The notes under the pieces: generated by a model | Database searches by the model: none | Told to the model about the DNA's origin: nothing | Seen by the model: the letters and a program-made list of their open reading frames with translations, nothing else | Source: Pavlovales sp. CCMP2436 | Lineage: Eukaryota > Haptophyta > Pavlovophyceae > Pavlovales | Direction of reading: 5' to 3' | Assembly (NCBI GenBank): GCA_026770615.1 | Contig: MU631537.1 | Span: forward strand, 88,648-118,885 | DNA: 30,238 nucleotides | Shown here: piece by piece, positions 23,250 through 30,238 of the stretch | Layout of the letters: each line of letters starts with the position of its first letter | Numbering within the stretch: position 1 is the stretch's first letter | Program-made: the position numbers and the translations under genes

Positions 23250-24947
23250 CTAACGGCTTGTTATGAATGCCGGGGTTGGTCGGCCGCACGAGCTCTGAAA
23301 CCAATCCGAAACTACCCCAGCCTGGCTGCGCATCAGGTCGGCCGCACGCGTGACCAGCCGCGGCGACGTCTGCAGCAGCAGCTCGCGCGCCGTCTGCGGG
23401 CCCTCGCCCGCACCTACGGCCGCGGATGAGAAGTGCCAGCCCAAGCTGCGCGGCCACTCCACCCAGCCCGGCATGGCGGCCAACGGCGTGCCCAAATCTC
23501 GACCCTCCTCCGACTCGCGGCCGACGCGCCACCCCGGCTCGAGCCCCCCTCTGAAATCGGTTGCACTCGCGGCACTCATGGGCGCGTGCGAGTGGGAGGT
23601 GCTGGGCGGGGTCCCGCCTTGCGCCGAGAGCGACGGCGAGATCGTGCGCCGAGGCGGATAGCTGACACCTCTACCCTGCGGCGACTGCAGCTGCGGCAAA
23701 TGCCGGCGCGCGCTGAGGAGTAAGGCATCGGCCGCATCCATGCCCGCCCGCACGGTGGCGGCAGTCGGCGGCACGGGCCCCGAGGGCGACAGCGCCGCCA
23801 CCGTCCACCAGTCGCGTGCCCGAGCGCGAGCGCGACCGATGTGCGAGCGGGCTCGCCGTTTGCGGCACGAGTTTCGGGCGAGGCGAAAGAAACTCGCGCG
23901 CAGGCACCCTCGCCGTCGATGCACCCTCGCCACCTCTGCCGCCGGCACTGTACCTCGAGCGAGTGCGTGCCACGTGCGCAGGGCACGCCGTAGGCGCGGC
24001 GCGCATAGGCGCGAGCACCAGCGCGACCAACGCGCAAGCGCGATTCTGGAGCTGCCCCCCACCCACCGCCGCGCCACCGCTTGTCTAATCGCGCCGCGCC
24101 TCCACTGGCGTAGCCGCACGCGCACCATGCGGCTCGCCGTGCGCCGCGCACGGCGAGCGAGCGCGGCGCCAACCAACGCACCGGCACTCAGCGTGCGAAA
24201 CGCGCGCACGACGCCCTGCCGGAGCCCGTGCTGGAGCCTGCACGACTGCAGGTCACGCAGCCGCGCGGCCGCCGCCCAGCAGGCGACGGCCGCGGCTACG
24301 CCGAGCAGGCGGGCGGCGGCTGAGAGCGCTGCGAGCGCAGGCTGACGTCCGGGGGGGCGCCATCTGACGAATTCCGCCCACGCCCGCCACGCACGCCGCC
24401 TGAGCGGGTCCCTGAGCGTGCGCGCGGCCAACGCTAGTAGGTCGTGGTCGCGTGCGACGGAGCGCCAGCGTGCGCACGCCTGCGCGCGCTGGCCACCGCG
24501 CCAGCGACGGAGCGCGCAGGTGTTGCGGTCCATGAGAGCCTGCGCGTCGAGCGCATGCGACTGCCATGCCGCAAGCGCCCCACGCGCGCCTCGCGCTCTG
24601 GCGAGCCGCGCAGCGAGCGCGAGCATCGCGCGCTCGGCCATCCGGACGCGCCAAGTGTGGATGGTGGCAGATGGCTGCGACCACCTGCGGATGGCGGCGA
24701 GCGCCGCACGGAGCGATGACGCGCTCCGCCCCTCGATCCACTCGAAGGCGCGCATAGCAGCATCCATCTCAGAGTCACTGTCATTGTGGTTCATGCTGAC
24801 TGCCGTCATCTCCTCTGGGACGGGCTTGAGCAGCGCCGGCTTCTCCTTGCGCGACGAGCCTTCCAGCACAAAAGTCCACAAAGCCTCCCTCCCCGGCTCG
24901 CCACGGCGAGCCGGGGGGCACTCTGAGCTGGCGGCGATGGACAGCAC
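23250..24947 (-). CDS. Trp/Ala/Arg-rich helical-repeat protein, Sfi1-like (565 aa)
   Basis: 565-aa GC-rich frame, host-like in composition. Residues about 75-400 carry many short helical units with spaced Trp and Ala/Arg (AALAAIRRWSQ, ALAAWQSHAL, ALRRWRGGQRA, RRRAWRAWAEFVRW, ALRTWHALARG). This is like the repeats of Sfi1-type centrin-binding proteins of basal bodies in protists. The N-terminus has an acidic DSDSEMDA segment; the C-terminal 150 residues are Pro/Ser-rich. High GC can create long false frames, and other strands also have open frames here, so I am only fairly sure that it is a gene. The start may lie elsewhere, and introns are possible. Confidence 0.45.
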   Translation of the reverse strand: MLSIAASSECPPARRGEPGREALWTFVLEGSSRKEKPALLKPVPEEMTAVSMNHNDSDSEMDAAMRAFEWIEGRSASSLRAALAAIRRWSQPSATIHTWRVRMAERAMLALAARLARARGARGALAAWQSHALDAQALMDRNTCALRRWRGGQRAQACARWRSVARDHDLLALAARTLRDPLRRRAWRAWAEFVRWRPPGRQPALAALSAAARLLGVAAAVACWAAAARLRDLQSCRLQHGLRQGVVRAFRTLSAGALVGAALARRARRTASRMVRVRLRQWRRGAIRQAVARRWVGGSSRIALARWSRWCSRLCAPRLRRALRTWHALARGTVPAAEVARVHRRRGCLRASFFRLARNSCRKRRARSHIGRARARARDWWTVAALSPSGPVPPTAATVRAGMDAADALLLSARRHLPQLQSPQGRGVSYPPRRTISPSLSAQGGTPPSTSHSHAPMSAASATDFRGGLEPGWRVGRESEEGRDLGTPLAAMPGWVEWPRSLGWHFSSAAVGAGEGPQTARELLLQTSPRLVTRAADLMRSQAGVVSDWFQSSCGRPTPAFITSR

Positions 24948-26155
24948 CGGGGCTACCTCACGTCGCGTGTGGGGCCCTGTCGATGCCGGTCAAGTAGGTG
25001 TGCCGTTGAGGCGCCTCCAAGCACCGGGTCGTTGCCGCACAGATACAGGGTGTTGCGGGGCGCGCGCTCCCTGGATGTGGAGGAATCCACCCCCGAAGAG
25101 CGCGACACAGCGGTGGGTCGTCGCGAGCACACTTCTGGATTAAATTCCTGAAATGTCCAATTCTCTGCAGTGGGCGCTCACCTGGCGCTCACTCACTTCT
25201 TTAGGGAGTTTCAACCGGGCTCGCTTTAACGTCCCCCGACTTTCGGGCGTACGGGTGTGGGTCAACTAATTGCTGCACATTGCTGCAGGCAACAGAATCA
25301 GGGAGTACTCCCCTGACGGAATGGCGGTACTGTAAGTATGACCCCCATCGAAATGATGTCAACGATGATCCGGCTCTTAGAAAGACCCGCAGGGCCCCCG
25401 GGGGCCCCGCCGGAGGCGCCTATGTGACTAACATATAACTAACTTGTCACATAGCCCGGGGGCCCACGGGGCCCCACGGATACTGCGGATAATCCCCGTA
25501 CGTTACGCCTTTTCTAAGAGCCGGACGATGATGACGTGGAACTCGACGGCGCAACTGATGGCGCCGCTTGAGGCGCATTCGCGCGTGTACGCCTCGGCAA
25601 TTTGCCTGGGCGTTTACGCGACCTGAGTCGCCACCCACTGTCTGCTGCCCCATTTTTATAGAAGCAGTCGTAATTTCAAGAAAACGTCTGGCACGGAAAC
25701 GGTCGCCCGGACTCTCGGTGGTGCAGCAACAACACACTTTAGGCCAGGACCTTCCCCGAGCACACGGATACCATCCACGTTGGTATCCAATGACCATGCT
25801 CGTGCGCGAGGTTATTATACTGCATGGGATACCTAGCTAGGCAGGCTGCCGGAGGTTATATTGACTTATTGTCCATTGTATTATGTGCTATAGATGCGGC
25901 ATGTGCGCAGGCGAGTAGCATATCGAGACGAGCGGCCAACCCAGGCAGCAGGTAACACTTGGCGAAGGGGAGTGCACGTAACTAGCTCTTGATCTCCGCA
26001 ATGCATCAGCAACCTGTCAAATGCATTATAATGGGTGTTAGTAGGCATGTTTATTACGGAGTGATATAATCCATGATAACTAGTTATTCGCTAAGCATGC
26101 TGGTTAGTTATTGATTTCGCGCGCCAACTGCGGCGCCCACGCCGCCTAAATCAGG
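24948..26155. other. Gene-free stretch containing a MITE
   Basis: No ORF convincing in composition. It holds the 157-bp inverted-repeat element at 25369-25525 and, in the last 300 bp, lower-GC sequence before the HNH-like gene. No promoter could be named. Confidence 0.5.
25369..25525. mobile_element. MITE, 157 bp, with 15-bp TIRs and 6-bp target duplication
   Basis: Ends are TCCGGCTCTTAGAAA (25369-25383) and its exact reverse complement (25511-25525). CGATGA flanks it directly on both sides (25363-25368 and 25526-25531). Inside is a second, shorter inverted pair, CTATGTGAC and GTCACATAG, and GC-rich GGGCCCCCGGGGG-type runs. No coding capacity. The transposase family is unknown. Confidence 0.8.
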
Positions 26156-27409
26156 ATGAACGCGGGCAAGGTGCGCAAGGGTGACTGCGTGTTCACGGCC
26201 CTCGAGGTGCCCGACTCCGACGTCGAGGGCATCTCCGACGAAGAAGACCTCCTGCTCGTCAAGCGCCCTGCCGAGCTCGCTGCTGCCGCTGAAGACGTCG
26301 CGTCGGCCACGCTCTCGCGGACCCTAGAGGTCCACGGCCTGCCGTCCGTGGACCTCCAGAGGGGCCGCTTCCGTGGCCTCAAGCCGCAGGTCCCCGAGGA
26401 GGAGCTCACGCACGTGCAGAAGATGCGGCGGAAGAGCAATGAGATCATGTCAGAGAAGAGGCGGAAGGGCGGCTTATGGGACCCCAACGTGTACGGGGGC
26501 GGCATCCTGCAGAGCGGCAGCGCGATCCGCTACCACATGCTCGGCCACATCTCTCAGCACAAAGGCCCGTACGGCAAGTACCTCGGCGTCGCTGATCTGC
26601 TATGGGTCGTGAAGATGCTCAACGCCCTCAAGGACACCGATGGCTACCCGCGCTGCGACCTCTCCGGCATCCGCTTCACATGGAACAGCGAGGGCGAGTG
26701 GCCCTTCTCGCTCAACCGTATCGATAACAAGGACCCGAGTCACGGCGAGAAGAACGTGGAGCTGCTTGTCGCGCGCTGCAACGCGGTGGAGCGCGAGAGC
26801 TACGGCGCGATGAACCTGCGCACGTCCTTCACGGACATGTTCAAGCAGATGCTACGTGAGTTCACCGAGCCGACCCTCGAGCTCGCTGCGGAGTGCCTCG
26901 ACAACGAGGAAGACCTCCTGCTCGCGCGCGTCCAGGAGGTCTTCGGTGGCAACCTCGAGCGCCGCAAGCGCATCTTCGATAACATCAACAAGGCTGCGGA
27001 TCACGACGCGAGGCGCAATGGCTGGACCAACGCGCACCGCAAGGCGTTCAGGGGCCTCTTCGGCGGCTACACCGGGCTGCTCTCCTCCGAGCTCCAGAAG
27101 AAGTTCATCCTGCAGTACGGCCGATGCGCGTATACCGGCATCCTGATGAACGGCAGTCCCACATCGCCCTTCTGCGTGTCCCTCGAGCGCCTCGATAACG
27201 AGATCTGCCACTTCCCCCTCAAGCTGGACGAGCTCGGCCAGCCCACCGTCGACTTCAGCAATGTCGTCTGGATCGTGCGCCTCATCCAGGTGCAGAGCAG
27301 CTGGTCCTGCCGCATCGCGCTGACCGCCCTCCTTTCCTCGCCGACCCTCGAGCGCACCCGCGAGCAGGAGAAGCTGATCAGGGACGCGCTCAGCGCCGCC
27401 GTGGCGTAA
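26156..27409 (+). CDS. Protein with two HNH-like modules (417 aa)
   Basis: 417 aa from the ATG at 26156, GC-rich and host-like in codon use. Two similar modules: C167-x2-SGI...FSLNRIDNKDPSHGEKNVEL (about 167-205), and C324-x2-TGI...VSLERLDN...FSNVVWI (about 324-374). C-x2-[ST]-G-I followed by S-L-x-R-[IL]-D and an N-V strand is the pattern of HNH-fold proteins. Module 1 keeps an H and an N at plausible metal-site positions; module 2 looks degenerate. Acidic EEDLLL segments precede both. It could be a nuclease, a mobile-element protein or a DNA-binding host protein. It is single-exon and surrounded by repeats. Confidence 0.65.
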   Translation: MNAGKVRKGDCVFTALEVPDSDVEGISDEEDLLLVKRPAELAAAAEDVASATLSRTLEVHGLPSVDLQRGRFRGLKPQVPEEELTHVQKMRRKSNEIMSEKRRKGGLWDPNVYGGGILQSGSAIRYHMLGHISQHKGPYGKYLGVADLLWVVKMLNALKDTDGYPRCDLSGIRFTWNSEGEWPFSLNRIDNKDPSHGEKNVELLVARCNAVERESYGAMNLRTSFTDMFKQMLREFTEPTLELAAECLDNEEDLLLARVQEVFGGNLERRKRIFDNINKAADHDARRNGWTNAHRKAFRGLFGGYTGLLSSELQKKFILQYGRCAYTGILMNGSPTSPFCVSLERLDNEICHFPLKLDELGQPTVDFSNVVWIVRLIQVQSSWSCRIALTALLSSPTLERTREQEKLIRDALSAAVA

Positions 27410-28238
27410 GCGTGTCCGAGCGTAAGCCCGTCCGAGCGAGTTATAAGGAGCCCGTGCAGCGGCTGAGGTCGGCCGCCCTGGATCCCGGATCGAGCTTGGT
27501 TGACAACTGACACCGCTCGATTCGACGACCTCCCTCTACAACATGACCCCGCTAATCCCGGCACCACGAAGCCGAGGACCACCTCGCTTGACAGCTCTCG
27601 ACCCACGACCTCATCGCTACCCATCTCGCAACTGGCATCTGCGGGAGATGCTTCGGCACCGCAATCGTCTCAATGACTTTCACTGGCATGCGGCGCACTG
27701 AGGGCTGCGTCGCTGCACGTGGCTACCCGTCGAGCCACCACAGTGGAACCCATCTTCAACCAAACTCGAACGAAATCGGCTGCTCAGAGCTCTGCCGGCG
27801 CACCAGTATCACCGCATGGTGATGCTGAGGCTAGAAACAGAGTGACGATCAGACGCTGACAACCGAGGCCTCCTGGACGCAGAGACTGCGCACCCGGCGG
27901 TAGAAGGGGCATCATAACATAACAAGCCGAGCGAGTTATAAGTGTAAATTAACTCTGTCTGGAGGCGCAGATCTCAGTGCACCCCACTGAACGCCCGAGA
28001 ACCCCGCTGAACGAGAACCCCGCTGAACGCCCGGGCACCTGTCGAGCAAGCTAGGCGCACCCACCGAGGTGCCCGGCCTGCCCCGTGGCCTAATCTCCAA
28101 AAATTCGGACACTGTAGTCTCGGACCGACGGCTGGCGCGCCGAGACTGGAGATTTGCAAAGAGAGAGCCCCCACGCCGCTCAGGAGAGCCTGGGGGAAGC
28201 CCACTCAGACCACCCGATCACCAATCGTCAATCGCCGA
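27410..28238. other. Gene-free stretch with short repeats
   Basis: No credible ORF. CCGAGCGAGTTATAAG occurs at about 27433 and again at about 27930. A CCCCGCTGAACG-type unit is repeated three times near 27980-28035. GTCTCGG and CCGAGAC form a short inverted pair near 28115-28145. Confidence 0.5.
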
Positions 28239-28742
28239 TCAGGAAATAAAGACTGGCGAAACTAAAACTGTGGGAGGAGGGGGGAGAGATGGGAAGTGAG
28301 GAGGAGGGTGTGTGTGTGGTGGTGATGGGAACGGTGACAGCGGCAGCCGTAGCAGCTCAAGAGACTGAGACGGCAGCTGTGGTGTAAGTCGAGCGTGGGC
28401 GGCTGGAACGAAGACGACAGCGGCCCATGAAGGCGGCCGCGGCGGCGACGACAATGTGGCAAGGACATCGACGTGGACATCCGGCAACTCAACGATGTAA
28501 TTGTTTTCAATGTTGGTCAGGCAGCAGAGGCGCAGTTTAACCTGCTGGAACGCCGGATTCACTTGCAAAAGTGCCGTCGGTATGAACCGACGACGATGAG
28601 AGGACTCGAGCGGAATAAATTGCACACTTGTGGCGGGGTTAAGTAGAAAGTACTTTTTTTTTGAAATCGGCATATTCGAGTTAGCTGCTGATCCAGAAAG
28701 CCCTCGTCGAGAGGAGTCCAACGCATATAAAAAAAGTTCCAT
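28239..28742 (-). CDS. Doubtful ORF, partly Pro/His-rich (167 aa)
   Basis: 167 aa. The N-terminal 90 residues look like ordinary soluble protein (TSVQFIPLESSHRRRFIP, YIVELPDVHVDVLATL); the last 70 are Pro/Ser/His low complexity from a GT/GGA-rich tract. It overlaps one end of a weak inverted-repeat element. No family is recognised, and it may be a chance frame or one exon. Confidence 0.2.
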   Translation of the reverse strand: MELFLYALDSSRRGLSGSAANSNMPISKKKYFLLNPATSVQFIPLESSHRRRFIPTALLQVNPAFQQVKLRLCCLTNIENNYIVELPDVHVDVLATLSSPPRPPSWAAVVFVPAAHARLTPQLPSQSLELLRLPLSPFPSPPHTHPPPHFPSLPPPPTVLVSPVFIS

Positions 28743-29098
28743 ACTAAAGGTATTAGGTCATCCAACAAAAAAATGCCACTTTTTTTCAAAACGGGGTCAA
28801 GTTGAGATTTTTGGGGGATGACTTGGCGCCGTCGCAGAGCTCGGCCGAGTGCAGCACCTCGCTGCCTTCTTTGAGGTGCGCCGCGGGTGAGTCGCCGCGC
28901 GGGACGACGTACCGGTCGATGATCGAAGTCAGCCCAGCCTCATCGAACCTCCTCCTCTCCATGAGGCACCGAACCTCCTCTCCATGACGGCGTGGCAGTG
29001 AGCAGCGAGGGTCAAGTTGAAGCCGATTTTTGGATGAGCTCTAGCAAAAAATGAAAAAAAATTGCTGAAGGCGTTCTCTGCTTGACCCCGCCACACTT
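28626..29098. repeat. Possible element with imperfect 18-bp terminal inverted repeats
   Basis: 28626-28643 and the reverse complement of 29081-29098 share GTGGCGGGGT and flanking bases (15 of 18). No ORF with transposase features. No target duplication could be confirmed. Confidence 0.35.
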
Positions 29099-29431
29099 AA
29101 TCCCACTTTTGATATTCAAAAATAATGGCAATGTGCGCCTTGTGTGGGCACGCAAAGGTCATCATCGCGCGCGCGCGAATGGAGAACATCGGCGGTGGTG
29201 GCACGGCACACTTTGGCGCGGACAACGACGGCACCGAGGTGTGGGCTGAGGGCGCATACCACCAGCGATAGGAGACGCGGTCGTGGCATGATGCCGCGTA
29301 AGCCCGCCTCCTGGATGCACACGGGCTGAGCTCGTCCACACACTGGATTCGCTGTCCGCCACTGCTGCCTGTGTTTCTATTAAGTAAGTCGTACATAGTT
29401 AAATAGAATAATGGCACGCAGCAGACAGTGA

Positions 29432-29540
29432 GCGACGCAGCGCACAGACCAGCACAACTCCAGAACAATCAGACGCCAGCTTGAATCCCTATCAGTAATA
29501 TATTAGCGGCCCAGTATGGTTCAACAGGTGGTATTCACTA
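29432..29540 (+). repeat. Dispersed repeat, copy 2
   Basis: Closely matches 22329-22435 (foldback right arm plus flank), including CAGACGCCAGCTTGAATCCC and ATGGTTCAACA. The left arm is not present here. Confidence 0.8.
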
Positions 29541-29627
29541 AAAGCAACTTAAGGAATACCACAATGTTATGTTTCCAAACGTTGAAGATCTCCTTAGACG
29601 TAGAATTTGACGAGGAATACTTTTGTT

Positions 29628-30238
29628 TATATTAATGTAGGGGGGTTCGGGCTGGCGGTACGTTTCAAGTTCAAGTCAGGCTGATCTTAGTGCTCCGACG
29701 CAGGCTCCTACGCGCTACGCCGAAGTGGAGAGCTGGTAGAAGTGGTGGATGATGAGGAAGCCGAAAACAAAGCTTTGAAGTTGCTTCGCAACGCGGGGCC
29801 GCCCGACAGTGCGCGAGCAAGCGAGTCCATTGGTGATCCTAGCGGTGACGTATCGCTGGGAAGCGATGTGGTTTTGAATGTCGAGAACTCGTGTGCGCGT
29901 GCAGGGCGCGGGCCACAGCACGGGGGCGCGGTGGAAGGACTGGTTGAAGAGGGAGCCGAAGGAGCCGAGACGTCGAGTGCGAGCGAGTCCACTTGATGGC
30001 GGTGCCGTGAACTTGTTCGCGCGTGCAGGGCGCGGGCCGCCGCGCGGGAGCGCGGTGGAAGGACTGGTTGAAGAAGGAGCCGAAGGAGGCAAACCAGGCA
30101 ACGCGAGGCCGTCCGGCCGAGCGCGAGCGAGCGATTTCATTGGTGGTCTCACCGTCGGCGTGTCGCTAGGAAGCGACGGGGTTTTGAATTTATATATATT
30201 AATGTAGGGGGGTTCGGGCTGGCGGTACGTTTCAAGTT
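29628..30238 (+). repeat. Repeat block bounded by identical 44-bp sequences
   Basis: 29628-29671 and 30195-30238 are identical (TATATTAATGTAGGGGGGTT and the following 24 bp). The second copy reaches the window edge, so the match may be longer. Between them, 29896-29966 is repeated at about 30024-30093 (CAGGGCGCGGGCC, GCGGTGGAAGGACTGGTTGA), and a GCGATGTGGTTTTGAAT block recurs near 30172. This is probably a tandem array with a period near 567 bp. Open frames here are repeat products. Confidence 0.8.

Noticed and set aside
23350..24345. Plus-strand frames opposite the Trp-rich ORF
   Set aside because: Arg/Ala/Pro-rich, no repeat pattern; typical GC-rich shadows.
28803..28811. A sixth AAAAATCTC copy (minus strand) as a viral promoter
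   Set aside because: It lies in the repeat-rich right part with no viral gene next to it; taken as chance.

Overview
The window looks like a chromosomal segment of a unicellular eukaryote, probably a GC-rich alga or another protist, that carries an endogenous Polinton-like or adinto-like DNA virus. The reasons are double-jelly-roll-type capsid genes, A32/FtsK-like packaging ATPases and a Polinton-type protein-primed DNA polymerase in the left 19 kb. They lie next to GC-rich sequence with a copia retroelement fragment, inverted-repeat elements and GC-rich single-exon ORFs in the right 11 kb. The host species cannot be named from the sequence. All family assignments come from reading motifs and comparing genes within the window by eye; no database search was run.

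Left part, 1-4868: virion module 1. On the minus strand are a Pro-rich protein interrupted by stops, a packaging ATPase and a coiled Lys/Glu-rich protein. Divergently on the plus strand are a penton-like minor capsid protein, a small Gly/Ala-rich amphipathic virion protein and a major capsid protein. 5069-6014 is a long repeat, R1. 6385-6942 holds a stop-interrupted minus-strand ORF. 7015-10200 is a large polymerase that joins a Polinton-type family B polymerase to a C-terminal domain resembling TV-Pol. 10274-11473 has four small plus-strand ORFs. 11408-12711 has minus-strand genes for a lipase-like hydrolase, an unknown protein and a GIY-YIG-like protein.

12789-17655 is virion module 2. It has the same six genes as module 1 in the same relative order and polarity, but the block is inverted and strongly diverged. 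17945-19072 is R2, a direct, diverged copy of R1. Thus a 12-13 kb unit (polymerase, accessory genes, module 2) sits between two direct repeats, and a second, diverged module lies outside them. A 9-bp motif, AAAAATCTC, stands just before five start codons spread over module 1, the small-gene block and module 2. It suggests that all three are read by one transcription system.

Right part, 19083-30238: a 5'-truncated copia pol fragment flanked by 24-bp tandem repeats, a foldback element, an element with a perfect 39-bp-arm palindrome, a Trp/Ala/Arg-rich helical-repeat ORF, a 157-bp MITE with a 6-bp target duplication, a tandem HNH-like protein gene and repeat-rich sequence to the edge. No integrase, superfamily 3 helicase or maturation protease was seen, so the viral unit is either incomplete or continues left of the window.
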